Assembly (NCBI GenBank): GCA_905250075.1
Contig: CAJNOP010000509.1
Coordinates: 9,726 to 73,725, forward strand
DNA: 64,000 bases
Direction: 5' to 3'
Source of the DNA: Rotaria sp. Silwood1
Taxonomy: Eukaryota; Rotifera; Eurotatoria; Philodinida; Philodinidae
Shown here: piece by piece, positions 1-12,016 of the stretch
Numbering within the stretch: position 1 is the stretch's first letter
Layout: every line of letters starts with the position of its first letter
Notes under the pieces: model-generated
What the model saw: the letters and a program-made list of their open reading frames with translations, nothing else
What the model was told of the DNA's origin: nothing
Databases searched by the model: none
Made by a program: the position numbers and the translations under genes

Positions 1-1060
1 TGTGAGCCTGGGCTGCGGCGCAGAATGCGTGTGTGGGTGCGGGGCATGCGTGGGACGATTTGGTCAAAGTTTGGAATTGATGAACTGCTTGTAAATGCGA
101 TCTCATTTGATCTTTTTCGAGAGTTCAGCTTAGATCAAATGAACTGCTTAATGAGTTCTACCGACCCTAGAGGAACTGCTTGAGCAGTTATACTCAGATC
201 GACACCTGATTCAGGATGTCATCTAATGGGCCTCAACTGTTCTGAAAGATAGACTGTTTTTTATCGAAAACTAGAATGCTGACACTGACACCTGGAATTC
301 TGAAGACACCGCCTGAACTGTTACAGACATCATGCGGGTTGCTAGTGGCATTATCTGGATGTTATAAACATCACTAGACAGCTGGTAGCGCATCTGGGTT
401 ACTGTAGGCATAACCTCAGATACCAAATGTATCAGTTGAGTTGTTCACAGCATCATAAGTGATGCCTTTCCCTTTCCATGTGACGCTTCTAGCATCACAT
501 GTAATATAACCAGTGGTAACACGACTGTTGCTTCCAAAACAGATGCTTCCGCGACAGTTCCTCCCCAGGCACTTGCTCCCGCGACGCTTGCTCCCCAGTG
601 AGGGTGTGGGGTGTGGGTGTCGGTGTGGGTATGAGAGATGCTGTGACTATGAATGTCCGTCACTTCTTCGCCCAATTGCACACACATCAGTGTCCGGAGA
701 ACAAGTGCCGCTGAGGAGCAACTGTCGGTGGGGAGCATCTGCCATGTAATCATAACCAGAATCCCGGGTGATGCGCTTAGCAGCCTAGGCGATGTCTCTA
801 GCATCCTATGCATGCTTCTATCATCCAAAGTAATATATTTAGGAACTCAGGCAATCTCTCTAGCATCCTAATGATGTTACTAACATCTCATGTAATGCTA
901 CTGGTATGCTAGGTGATACCGCTGGAATTTCAGGTATCGGTACTGCTGTGGGTGCTAACTAAGGCTATGAAGCGCGCGTGTGGGTTGCTACGGGTGTGCG
1001 CTCCTATCTGGGTCTAGGATTCGGATGTGATTTCTGGAGTGGATTTGAGCGTTGAGATGT
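1..1060. repeat. degenerate short-repeat region with telomere-like G-rich patches
   Basis: No gene is recognisable here. The sequence is built of imperfect short repeats: variants of GAACTGCTT at 80-260, and variants of TCTAGCATCCTA with TGTAATAT between about 480 and 900. G-rich telomere-like patches (GTGTGGGTG) occur near 29-58, 603-640 and 975-1010. The ORFs across it have no family resemblance. It could be an old foldback element that starts outside the window; no terminal repeat was found. Confidence 0.4.
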
Positions 1061-1727
1061 AGTTGTTAGTATTAAGGTTCCAGTTGCCATCGTTCCATTT
1101 CAATATTACAGCGAAACTCTGTGGCCGCATCAACAGAACAGATAATCAATTTTTGGAAGATGTATTAACTTAACATAGAAAAGCTAGAAAATTTCATTTA
1201 GCATAAAAATGTCGCTGTGATGAAGTGTCGTGCGCGGAAATATCTTGTGATCAATAGTTAATATAATTTTAAGGGTTAGCAATGTAGGTCTCGGCATATC
1301 GCCGAGTTTTTTCCCTAATCTAATGACAAAAATTGCGGGTTGATATCAATATGTATACCAAAGAATTCAGAAATTAGGGACACTGTTATGCAACAAGGTT
1401 CATTTTCTCAAACAATAAATGGAAAAATGAAAAATCCGGCTCTGTTAAGTTGTGAGGACCCAAGACCAAAACCGAATCGAATTGAGTTCAAATTTTCTCA
1501 TTCTTTTCGGTGTCTGATTCGTACATAGTTTTCTCTTCGATTGAAAACCTCACCAAAAATAGGAGGTAAAGTAGTTGACGATTCTGTTATATACAAGGAG
1601 AAACAAACATGAAAATTGACTTCGAGAAAATTACAAATGATTTTTGACATTAAAATGCAACGGTTTCTGGTAAGACTATACAAGAAATTTCACTGTCACA
1701 ATGGGTGAGGGTGTTTATCGTCCATTT

Positions 1728-1794
1728 AGGGTGTGGGTGTGGGTCGCAGTGGGTTTCAGTCTTCTGTGCAACGGTGCACGCCTACATCCACACC
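1728..1794. repeat. short TGTGGG / CCCACA inverted cassette
   Basis: GGGTGTGGGTGTGGG at 1728-1753 is followed after about 27 bp by a degenerate CCTACATCCACACC at 1781-1794. The order is G-rich then C-rich, as in the other cassettes of the window. It lies about 150 bp upstream of the IAP start codon. Confidence 0.5.
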
Positions 1795-1943
1795 TTTCTT
1801 ACTTTTGAGATCGTTTATCGAAGAAATAGGAAGCAAAGTGATAATGGATCTTTGTTTATATTTTCAGATATGAACCTTGTTCATTTTATTTAATTCTATT
1901 CTAATTTCTTCTTCAATTGACCTCACTGAATCTATTATTAAGG

Positions 1944-4900
1944 ATGACACTCGACTCTATAGATTTGGAGACTGGCATCCCTTACACGGCAAAATTAGCA
2001 ACGAATGACTCTTACGCTCTGTATGGGAAAATATCAAAATGCCCAAGTCAAACGGGAAAAGGAGCTATATTAGATCAAACAATTTCATTGGCAAAGGCTC
2101 GTATCCAAGGCAAGCAATTTGATTGTTGCAGCCCTGATAGGTTTAATATAATAGGGTCTAACCCAGACGTAATTAAATCAAAACCTGTCGAAAGCTGTGG
2201 CAATCAAATGACAGCCAACCAGACCACTTCCATAGCTTCTCAGAGGACTCTATCTGGAAAACCCGTTTACAAGAACATTGAGCCCAACAAATTCTTCGCG
2301 GATGTGCGTCGTAGAGTTTTGGACCTACATCGTGATCTTTCAAGAAAAAACAGTGTTCATTCGACAATATCTATGAAGGCAGCTGGGTTTCACTATATTA
2401 ATATCAGTGATACATTTCGATGCGATAGATGTCAACTCGAAGTATCCGAATGGACGCTCGATATGAAACCGTTTTCTATTCATTCAGAACGTAGTCCAAA
2501 TTGTCCATTCGTTCGTTCTCTGAAACCATCAAATCTTGTCTCTCAACTGCCTTCATCATCTGTAATGACTACTACATTTAAAATACCGACTACCAATACA
2601 GATCAATCGGAGAATTCCTGCAAACGTCAACAATTAGAAATATCCAACAATAGGATTCAGATACAGACACTTTTCGAAGCAGAGATACTAAAAAAAATAC
2701 GCCGTCGCACTTTCTCGCATTGGCCTCACAAAAAGTCGCCATCTCGAGCACAAATGACAGAAGCTGGATTTTTTCACTGTAATGTCGGTGATCGCGTGAT
2801 ATGTTTGTACTGTAATCTCATCTGTCAACAATGGACACCAAATGCAGACGATCCATGGCTAGTACATAAAACCCTATCACCTAAATGTCCCTATGTGGTT
2901 GGCATGCTGGCACGTCGCGAAACGATGCCTCTAGTGGTTCTGAATGAAAACTCCGCTAGCAATCAATCATCAGCGGTAGCGGGTACCGAAGCGCTTCGTT
3001 CAAATGGCATTGTATCTACCGCAGCTTGCCACAGCGCATTTATCGAAATACCGAAGCGGTATGCATCATTTGCCAATTGGTCCAGCGAACAGCTACCTGC
3101 TGTCGATGATCTTGTTCGAGCCGGATTCTTCTATACTGGTAAAGACACAATTGTGACGTGTTTTTATTGTAACGGATCACTTCAGAACTGGGGCTCTAAT
3201 GATAACCCAATGATTGAGCATGCAAGATGGTTTCCTCACTGCGCCTATGCCAAACAACTCTGTGGCGATGATCTTTATCGAAAAATTGAGGAATCAAAAC
3301 GATTGGCTCAAGGTTAGTGAATATGTCATTAACTTGAACAATTTTGAATAGGGAAAATTTATCTGAGACATGAGAAGTCTTGAATTTCTACAATGAGGAA
3401 GTCTAGCAATTCTCTAGTTTATTTTGATTGTTAAAATTTATGAGATCTTTTGGACTCTCAAAACATTATTCGCTACGAGAATCGTGAAAATAAGAAAATT
3501 ATGTGGAAATTTAAAACTGTCGAAGATTTCAGTCATTTTGAGAATTTGAATAATTGTAAGGATTGTGAGCATGATAGCAGTGTCAAGAATAGGTATGCTT
3601 CCAGTAACATCACTAATGGAACCAAAGTATAGCATTTTGAGATTGTTTTAGCTAGTCATATAAACGACAGCACTACATATATTGACAAAAGAGCGATTAC
3701 CTACGTATTGGTAGACAAAAAGTTTTGTTATCTACTTACTTTTATATAGTGCAAAGTGGTAAAATGGCTACGCACAATGATCTAGTTGAATAGATATGGC
3801 CGGTATAGATTTACTAGAAGGTTATTGTTGATTGATTTATTTATTTGCTGAAAACTTATTCAAATGCTCTTTCTCGCTTTTTTAGCAAAGAGTAAATGTT
3901 TCCTTTTCTACTAAGTGGTAAATCAGTCAATACTATAGTGGTTGAAATCAATTGAAATTCATAAGTGTTACATGAGTTGATTGCATCGAGTTTTCTCTAT
4001 GATTAAATTAAATTGCTATCTCCGATCGGTTGTGTTGGAACAAAAAACTGACAATGGTCAATATTTAGAACGATAACAATTTTTGAACAAAATTGCCTAA
4101 AGATGCCAGATAAGAATGCTCGTATATTCGTTACTTGGGTTCAGTTTTAGATGAGATTTACTTTGTGAATTTGCTATATAAGCGCTCGTGCTCTCTAATA
4201 TATAACGTGCTAATTTGGTTTTTGTTAGAACGTGCCAGAGCAAATGAGCTGGAGAACTACGGGAATATAAATACGCAAAAGCTACAAATAGCCGATGAAA
4301 GCACATTATCACGTTATGTTGCTGCTCGTCTGGACTTAGCAATGTCGCAAAGACTTCTGGATAATCCGTTTAAATTGTCGGTCATCAAACGATGTTGGGA
4401 AGATCAACTTCGATTAAAACGTAAACTTAAATGACCTTTCTTTTGGTTTGCAGAGTTTTCCATAATTATAAATGTCATTTTAGAAGATGACTTCGAAACA
4501 GATTCGGATCTACTGATAGCTTGTACCATTCTTCAGAAACAAATCGATTGTATTAACGGTAAAAAAGAGAATATTATCGTGCCCAGCGTGAGAATGCAAG
4601 AAATACGTGAGCAGGAGCAAGCAGGTATGTTTCGTGAAAGCAAGTATCTTGCATCAATATTTACCATAAAACAATTGTTTAGAAATGCGCACTAGATCAT
4701 CTGCATCGGTACCCAATTCTACAGTGCAAGAAAATATTGCTAGACCGACTACTTCAAATGTCGAAAGGACACATCCACCGAATACGTGCAATAGTGAATC
4801 GAATTCTAGGGTTCCGGCAAAACCAACTCTTGAAGAAACAACAGCAGCGAACAAAGTTCCTAAAACCGCATGCCCAGAGCCAATGCAAACCAGTGCTGCC

Positions 4901-5059
4901 ACTTTGATGAATCCTTGTGCTTTATGCATGAGCGAAGAAAAACGTATTGCATGCATTCCATGTGGACATTTCGCCACATGTGTGCCATGTGGCCACTCAC
5001 TGCGATCATGTCCAATATGTAGGCGAGAGATAGAAGCATTCGTTCGTGTTTATCTTTAG
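1944..5059 (+). CDS. inhibitor of apoptosis protein (three BIR domains, UBA-like, RING)
   Basis: Predicted exons are 1944-3312, 4229-4420, 4484-4624 and 4683-5059, giving 692 aa; all junctions have GT/AG ends and keep frame. Three BIR zinc folds (C-x2-C...H...C) lie at about residues 116-185, 252-315 and 371-432, with FRCDRCQ, ICLYCN and TCFYCN as the cysteine pairs. A UBA-like segment follows at about 460-520. A C-terminal RING lies at about 644-680 (NPCALC ... CGHFATC ... CPICRRE). This is the XIAP/cIAP architecture: BIRs bind caspases or IAP-binding peptides, and the RING is a ubiquitin E3. The ATG at 1944 was chosen because the frame upstream has only a non-ATG start. AATAAA lies about 140 bp past the stop. 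The 916-nt first intron is unusually long for this window. Family is certain; the exact human counterpart is not. Confidence 0.9.
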
Positions 5060-5195
5060 CATCTTCACTAAAACTATTGTTTTTGTTATTGTTATTATTG
5101 ATACATAGCCAAGTATAGAAGATCACAGAGGGACACCGTGTGCTGAATGATGTGAACAGTTAATTGTAAAACCATACATACAGAGGAAGAGGGAA

Positions 5196-5201
5196 AATAA
5201 A
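5196..5201 (+). terminator. likely polyadenylation signal of the IAP gene
   Basis: AATAAA in GGGAAAATAAAATCG, 137 bp after the IAP stop codon and just before the telomere-like cassette. Confidence 0.45.
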
Positions 5202-5220
5202 ATCGAAGCTGTGCGTGAGA

Positions 5221-5327
5221 GCGTGAGTGGGTGTGGGTATGGATATAGATGTGAAGTGGTGTTGATCCAGGTTTCGTTGTGAGTTTCTAACTATTATCCA
5301 CATCTACACCCACACCCCTGCACTCAC
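5221..5327. repeat. TGTGGG / CCCACA inverted cassette between IAP and E2
   Basis: G-rich block GTGGGTGTGGGTATGG at about 5221-5242 and C-rich block CATCTACACCCACACCCC at about 5297-5327, with a unique spacer of about 54 bp. It lies between the two convergent genes and outside both coding regions. Confidence 0.6.
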
Positions 5328-5599
5328 TCAGGTTTTAAATACAAGTATATTACGACATAATCATTCGGATCAGACAAACTCATTGACTACTTTCTAAAGC
5401 CACGTCGGAGCATGTAGAAAAATTTTCAACACCATCCGATATCAAGACTAAAATGTGAAACATGATGACAGATTACTAGAAAAAATCTTGCAGTTAAGGA
5501 AAGATTCTATTAAAACTGTGAATGTCACAATAGTGTCAGATACATTCTGTCAAGTATTGTTGTAATTTGGATATTTTAATGCTACTATTCGTACTGGAA

Positions 5600-6070
5600 C
5601 TACGATACAGTATTTTGTGAAGCATATTGTTGCACATATTGTCGAACAATGCGATTGTACTGTTCAGGATCCTCTCGGTAGTAATGGGCTGCCTCAGGAT
5701 TTGCCGGTTCCTCGATATTTGGGTCAGTTAATAGTGCAGAAATCGAGATTAGAACACTTTCCAATGACAGCGCCTCGGCCCACTGCGATCCTAGTATATC
5801 AAGACAAATTTGACCATCAGGATAGATGTTGGGATGAAACATTCTTGTAGTAAACACGACCTTTGGAGGTTTATATGGGTAATCATCTGAAAGGTCCACG
5901 TCTAAGGTGAAAATGCCACCTTCATAGGGTGTATCAGGAGGACCATCGATTGATGCATGGTAATGATGAAGGTCACCATCGGTAACAGGACGAATACATA
6001 CGCCCGGTGTAGGGTTACGCTTCAGAATTGCTAATTCATTCTTCATACGTGTAACTAAAAGCCAAGACAT
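5600..6070 (-). CDS. ubiquitin-conjugating enzyme E2
   Basis: Single-exon 156-aa protein that covers a whole UBC fold. The HPN motif is at residues 79-81 and the catalytic cysteine is Cys89 in GQICLDIL. The family tryptophan follows in SQWAEAL, and LLTDPN follows the active site as expected. It takes activated ubiquitin from E1 and passes it on with an E3. The ATG (complement of 6068-6070) gives the expected start of helix 1. It has no extra domain, so a UBE2D/UBE2-type core enzyme fits, but the exact class cannot be set by eye. It is convergent with the RING-containing IAP gene, about 540 bp away. Lack of introns in an intron-rich genome could mean a retrocopy, but the frame and active site are intact. 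Confidence 0.92.
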   Translation of the reverse strand: MSWLLVTRMKNELAILKRNPTPGVCIRPVTDGDLHHYHASIDGPPDTPYEGGIFTLDVDLSDDYPYKPPKVVFTTRMFHPNIYPDGQICLDILGSQWAEALSLESVLISISALLTDPNIEEPANPEAAHYYREDPEQYNRIVRQYVQQYASQNTVS

Positions 6071-8362
6071 ATCTAAACTAAATATTCAAATGAATAGAGC
6101 AAGATTTATTTGTCAGGCAGCACGAAATGATCGAAATATATAAATGAATCAACCATTCAAGAAAGGCCAAACAGATGCCTACACAATAATAAGTAAGCGA
6201 TGGTTTAGGATAAATCGATTACTTTGTATTCTGGTTATACCTCAATCAGATTTTATGTCATAGGTTTGTTTTAACAAAAGATAGCCCATGAAACTCACCG
6301 CATAACGATGGTTATAGCTTGATTTGACAGCGTAAATCAAAAAGCTTGCATTAAGAATGAGTTAGTGTAAGGGTCTTCTTTAAGACACTCCCATCTACCC
6401 ATATCACAATCTCCGAGTGGAACCCTTACTACTTTACATCGAACAGTCACAGCTGCCTTGGTTAGACCATGTGTTGAGAATGTATATGATAGACTACCGA
6501 ATGAAGTCTTTCAACGGATGATTACAGGGAAGGGAGCAATGCATATTCACGAATTATTCGATGAAATAATATAGAGCATCTCTTTGAAGAGTGTTTGAAA
6601 CTCCGATGAATTTATATAGTTATTCGTAGCACAATATTAAAGTAGTGGAAGTTGTTATTACATGACTATAATTCATACCCGAAACTTTAGTAGGAAAGAA
6701 AATGAATCAAACAATTATTGCGAATGTTACATTCTATTCTTCGCGAGCACAGTTGTCAAATATTCACTATATGATTGTTTGTCATGCACGTCATTATTTA
6801 ACTGCATTGACGCACTTCAAACATTGTCTTATGTTTTTCTTTCCAGTTTCATATGAAAATAACAACATCGCAGCTATGTCCATGTAACGAACGAAAGAGA
6901 AATATTAATTCATTATGGTGAAATCCTTGCAAGCATACGTTATTGGAAGCATAAATACAAAAAAAAGAACGAAACAGTGAAGCATTTTGTTTCTCGTTCT
7001 TCAATCCAACATTACACATTTTACGTAAGTACCCCTTACATAAATTATCTTGTTGGAGGAACATTTGATCTTCGTTTCACTACAACTCACTTCGTCACTC
7101 CTTCTTTTCTTATAAAGTTCTTTTTTTGTGTAGCTTCTTTTGTGAAAACGATGTGGAGATGGCTGTTGAAGTCTTTAGCAAAACAGATGCATCCTCTTCT
7201 TGTCCGCTCCACAGGCCATAGTATGCATTTCAACATGCTAGGTCTTGATAGATCGACAGGATACATAGAGTTCTCTTTTGTTGCTATCCATGAGAGACAT
7301 TTCAATGCATCGATCAATACAGTCATCTGAAGCAATGATCGATTTGGTTAGTAGTTCCGTTCGCCAGTTAAGTTACTCCATTGTATTACACATTTTAATG
7401 TCGCATGAGTTACGCTAACAGAGTTTCTTGAATTCAGTAGAATTTAATAAAACTTGTCACAAGCATCTCATTGATCATGTTCTATCTTCAATTAATGAAC
7501 ATATAGTACACATATGCTTGTGATCATTTTGCAAATAATTCGAGAAACAATAGATCTCATACTTTTTTAGTCTAGAACCACTTGAGTCGAGCACTGATGA
7601 ACATTACTTGTGAACTATGGTAAAGATTATTTAAACACCATTGCCTTACGGATAGAATTTTCAGAGAACTTGAATCATATGATGTACAGAAAATCTTGAA
7701 GGCAGAATACTTTCTCACATGTCTTCTTACCACTTTGTCGGTCTAGGAAAGTTTGATCTATGATGAGTAAATGACTGTTTCGAAACGAAACTGACTCACG
7801 ATCATATGATCTCCAGTATGCTTTTTCCAAGAGAAAACTACAGGAAGCCAGATAAATGCAATTATTGAAAGTCTGGAAAAGTTGTTCTGCAAGTTGTAAA
7901 TAATATATTGTTGAAGAGAACAAAATGAATCCTGTTGAAGAAAAAAGTTGTTAACGATGTAGTTTTCCAATAGGGCCAATTTTTCGACAAACTATTCCAG
8001 TTGCTTTCATGGTATACTACGGCATCATTCTAAGGATCGCAATTTACTTCCAAAATGAAGTAACGATCTTTTCCTGCATCTCTCCTAATATGATCTTATG
8101 TTTGCGAGTTGTGTGAGAGTCATTGACGGTAGGTCAATGAAAGGATGTGAATCTTCTCTTTGGTCTAACCAACAACATATCCTCACCTCCATTCTGACAA
8201 TGAGCACACATTTCAACGCCTACATCAGCACAACGCCCATAAGTACAAATAATATCGGACTGATTTCTGTTATTCCAGTTTTGAGCTAATCAAACTCTTA
8301 CATATGAGTGCATGAATGGATTACAAATAAACCTGATATCCATATGAATTTGTTCTAGGAAA
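6071..8362. other. intergenic region, no recognisable gene
   Basis: Several ORFs of 60-117 codons overlap on both strands (for example 6977-7330 plus, 7087-7335 minus, 7675-7979 minus). None shows a family motif or convincing splice partners. Some could be remains of a decayed gene. No transposon ends or telomere-like cassette were seen. The 3' end holds the promoter and 5' UTR of the ADP-ribosyltransferase, possibly with a UTR intron ending at TTCTAG just before 8359. Confidence 0.4.
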
Positions 8363-9196
8363 ATGGCTAGTGGTCATAATTCAATCGAATATCCAAAACC
8401 TCATAATGAGACCATCAAGTCGCTTGACTCTTCGCTAGGACCAACGAGTATGATACCTGTCACTACGACTTTCTCGCGCATCCATCGCTTTCTGGATGCA
8501 CCCAAATTCACTCGGTCTCTAGCTGAAATGACCGAGAAAGGTTCAGCCTACATCAGAGAGTGTATGGAATACATAAAGAAGAAGAATATCTCTCGGAACA
8601 ATATCGACGAACTTTGTTTATTAGCTGCTGAAGGAATATTTCGTGAGGGTGTCGCTCTTGGCAACGAAGAGCAAGCAATCGATGTCAAGAATCAACTTCG
8701 TCGGAACAGTGGACAGAATGTGTACGACCAATGTATCAGACTCTACACTGCTGAAACTTTTGTCTATTCACTTATTAACACTGCTCTACGCGAAAATAAT
8801 CTTACAAAACTAGACCACATCGGTGCTTTCTGCTTGCTGCTTTACAATGCACTCATGGTAAATCCGAACCATCCTCAAAATGTGACCGTCTACCGACGTG
8901 CTGGATTAACTCCTGAAATGATTCAAGAATACAATGCTAATGTTGGTAATCAAGTTAAATGGCTAGGATTTTCGTCAACAAGTCGCAACCGTAACAAATT
9001 CACTACTGGCAATACATTGTTCATCATTGATATAAAAAAGCCTTGTTCACTTGATGCTGGTGTTGATATTGCCGATTTATCTGTTTATCCAGAAGAGAGT
9101 GAAGTACTGCTACCAGCTGGTGGTCGATTTAAGATTGAGAGGGTTGAATACGACTCGGTCACAAATATTCATGAAATTAATCTCACTATTTTCTAG
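8363..9196 (+). CDS. mono-ADP-ribosyltransferase (R-S-E class)
   Basis: Single-exon 277-aa protein. The R-S-E signature of arginine-type ARTs is in order: VYRRAGL (Arg near 178), FSSTSRN (S-T-S near 204) and the E-x-E pair in PEESEVLLPAG (near 244-246). Such enzymes move ADP-ribose from NAD+ to a protein side chain, most often arginine. No signal peptide or membrane segment is visible (start MASGHNS), so the protein is probably cytosolic, unlike the secreted or GPI-linked vertebrate ARTs. The N-terminal 100 residues are helical-looking and unassigned. Large ART families are known in bdelloid rotifers. Target unknown. The gene stands alone, with a cassette about 370 bp downstream. Confidence 0.9.
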   Translation: MASGHNSIEYPKPHNETIKSLDSSLGPTSMIPVTTTFSRIHRFLDAPKFTRSLAEMTEKGSAYIRECMEYIKKKNISRNNIDELCLLAAEGIFREGVALGNEEQAIDVKNQLRRNSGQNVYDQCIRLYTAETFVYSLINTALRENNLTKLDHIGAFCLLLYNALMVNPNHPQNVTVYRRAGLTPEMIQEYNANVGNQVKWLGFSSTSRNRNKFTTGNTLFIIDIKKPCSLDAGVDIADLSVYPEESEVLLPAGGRFKIERVEYDSVTNIHEINLTIF

Positions 9197-9564
9197 TATA
9201 TGAACGAAATACCTGGAAGTTGTGTTTATTGTGAATATTTGGTATTCATCCGGAAGACTATAATTGACAAACAATATGTAGATAGGACAATACTAGTTGG
9301 ATGTCGTTCATTTATCCAGACTATTCTTTGTTTCTTTTTACTTCAGTGATTACATTTATCATTCAGAATTTGACATAAAGCCACATGCATGACACGATTC
9401 GCCATATTAAGCACGTCTAAACCTGAAGGAGCCAATAATTCTACCATTTTGTTCTATCTATTTCTAATACAACATTTTGTTGCATTTTCTGAAGGAAAAT
9501 GGTGTATCGCACATAAATTTTTGCGCCTATCCAACCAACCATGAAATAGCATCATACTAATCAT

Positions 9565-9650
9565 GGGGTGTGGGTGTGGGTTAAGCTATGAGATACATCC
9601 ACGGTAACAGCCACATCAACAGTCAGCCACCCACCCCACACCCACACACT
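9565..9650. repeat. TGTGGG / CCCACA inverted cassette
   Basis: GGGGTGTGGGTGTGGG at 9565-9580, then a spacer of about 45 bp, then CCACCCACCCCACACCCACA at about 9626-9649. The rest of the gap between the ART gene and the nested transposon (9197-10011) shows no gene. Confidence 0.6.
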
Positions 9651-10912
9651 AGAACGGGTGGCGGAATTCAGCATCAAGTAGCACCATGTTTTGGTGCTTT
9701 GAAATGTGAACATATGATTACAGCAGTTATCCACTCACTTATTTATATCCGTTTTGTCTCTTTTATGCATCAAATATTCACCAATCTGTGACTGTCTACT
9801 TATTCGAATCGAATTGGAAAATATTCTCATCTACAACATTGTCGAATGGAACCAACAAGCTTTTGAAGAGTTTCAATCTACTGCAGAACAATTATAATCG
9901 ATAGAATTCTAGGTTTCAGATTTAAGAATCGCTAAATAATGAATTAAGTATGACAGCAGTTCTTTCTTTTTGTGTAAAAAGTATCATCTGGTTTTATTTT
10001 AATAAATGTGGATTGAATCCAAGGGGGAAACAGCTGATTATTTGATTAGATATGATTTTAAGTGATTAGCAGTGATTATTATTGATTAGGAGTGATTAGG
10101 AGTGATTAGAAGTGATTAGGAATGATTAGGAGTGATTAGAAATGATTAGGAGTGATTAGGAGTGATTAGGAGTGATTAGAGTGAATAGGAGTGATTAGAG
10201 TTTATTAGAAAAATGAATAAAAGTCATATATTATTTCAAGTCCCTATGCTTCTGTACTTGCGTTGTATACACAAAACGAAACTGTTTTAAGCCATTTAGT
10301 AGGTTATGTTGCGATTAGATATCATTACCTATCTTAAAGTACACGAGACTTTTGCCTTAACTCTTTTGTATTGTTTTTCAATTAATGGATTTTAAGAAGA
10401 AGTAACACGAACTATCAACAAGTACATATATTTCTAATTTCAAGAAAAAGTTTATGCAAAGAAAAGGAAACAATTCATCATTTTTTTGATGTTCGAATAA
10501 CTCGTGATAATCTATCAATAGATACGCTATTATTATCTCTTGTAAGAAGATAACAAGCCGTGGACTTATGTAAGAACTTATTCATATCATTGATTTTAAT
10601 CTTGAAATATGATTTCTCTTAAACAGCTGATACACTGTCTTTGATATTTAATCCATCAAAACTTGTTTGAAATGTTTTCAATTGTTTGTCATCCATATTG
10701 TCATCATCATCATCATTAGGGGTGTAACTTTAACTTTTAAAGTTAAAGTAAACCACTTTAAAACTTTAACTTAACCAAATAAAGTTAAAGTACATATCGT
10801 CCAATGGACGGACTGATACGTCCTCAACTACTATTCTATGGGGATACTCATAAGTACTCAATGGCTATCCGAGTGAGGTACCCATAAGTCCTCAAGGGCT
10901 ATCCGAGGGGCA

Positions 10913-11374
10913 GGGATGTGACAATACCAATACCACCAATACCATTTGGTATTGGTATTGGTATATGTGGAGGGGGCTACTGGTCCCTCAGCTCAATCTC
11001 AATGTATCGAAAAAACGATCACGGATTCGGATTTCTCGACTCCGAAACCGTTTGATCAAACTTTATAAAAAATCGTTATTTTCTCAAAACAACGCATTCC
11101 TGATGAAAAAAGTAAAGTCGCAAATTTTGAGAAGTTAATTACAAATTCTTGATTTTTTCATCAGAAATACGTTGTTTTGAGAAAATACCGATTTTTCATA
11201 AAGTTTGATCAAAGGTGTTCAGGGTCGAGGAATCCGAATCCGTGATCGGTTTTTCGATACATTGAAATCGAGCTGAAGGACCAGTAGCTCCCTCCCCATA
11301 TATCAATACTAATACCGACCAATACCAATACCACCCAACACCAATACCAAATGGTATTGGTATTGTTACATTCC
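10913..11374. mobile_element. 462-bp palindromic element with CAATACC repeats (nested)
   Basis: Left GGGATGTGACAATACC and right GGTATTGTTACATTCC are inverted. Pairing continues through repeated ACCAATACC, then GGATTCGGAT, TTTGATCAAA and TTTTCTCAAAACAACG, to a centre near 11130. No coding capacity. It lies between inverted copies of the 33-bp repeat of the surrounding foldback, so it is either an insertion at the centre of that palindrome or its original core. It could form a hairpin over nearly its whole length. Confidence 0.7.
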
Positions 11375-11379
11375 TACCT

Positions 11380-11690
11380 CTCGGATAACCGTTGAGCACC
11401 TATGAGTACCCTCCTCGAATAACCTTTGAGGACCTATGGGTACCCCTTCGGATAGCCCTTGAGGACCTATAAGTACTCCCTCGGATAGGCCTTGAGTATA
11501 TATGAGTACCCCCTCGAATAGCCCTTGAGGACCTATGAATACTCCCTCGGATAGCCCTTGAGGATCTATGGGTATCCTCCGTCGGATAGCCGTTGAGGAT
11601 CTATGAATACCACCTTGGATAGCCCTTGAGGACTTATGGGTACCCCCTCGGATACCCATTGAGTACTTATGGGTATCTCTATAGAATCGT
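11380..11690. repeat. 33-34 bp minisatellite, about nine copies
   Basis: Degenerate unit TCGGATAGCCCTTGAGGACC plus TATGGGTACCCCC, repeated head to tail. About two copies occur in inverted orientation in the opposite arm (10837-10910), so the array belongs to the foldback element. The long minus-strand ORF over it (11366-11716) is just the repeat read through. Confidence 0.8.
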
Positions 11691-11780
11691 AGTTGAGGCC
11701 GCATCAGTCCGCCCATTGGACGATATATACTTTAACTTTATTTGGTTAAGTTAAAGTTAAAGTTTAAAGTAACACTTTAA

Positions 11781-12016
11781 CCCCTTGACCGTTAACGACG
11801 AGTATACTCGTCACAGCAATCTTTATGGAAAAGATGAAGACTACAATTTCTTAACTTTGTTTTTCTTGTATGCTCTGTACCAGCTCTAACATCCTGCATC
11901 TACTGGAGCTCGCTCTACCGCTTCTGATATTTCGTATCAATTATGTTCTCGTCAATGAAAAGTTATTTTGCGAAAAGTTTACTATTTAATTTCAAAAAAA
12001 CTTAACAGTCAAGGGA
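11781..12016. mobile_element. piggyBac-like MITE inserted at TTAA
   Basis: 236 bp flanked by TTAA on both sides (11777-11780 and 12017-12020). Ends are CCCCTTGACCGTTAA at the left and TTAACAGTCAAGGG at the right, inverted with mismatches. A palindrome GACGAGTATACTCGTC sits just inside the left end, a layout like that of piggyBac-type ends. Removing it restores the right arm of the enclosing foldback, so it arrived later. Confidence 0.68.

Noticed and set aside
5617-5850. 77-codon plus-strand frame
   Set aside because: Antisense shadow of the E2 gene.
11380-11690. Possible CRISPR-like array (regular repeats of about 33 bp)
   Set aside because: No unique spacers between units, degenerate head-to-tail copies, eukaryotic context, no cas genes.
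11366-11716. 116-codon minus frame with repeated GLSEGV-type units
   Set aside because: It is the 33-34 bp minisatellite read through; no non-repeat part is coding.
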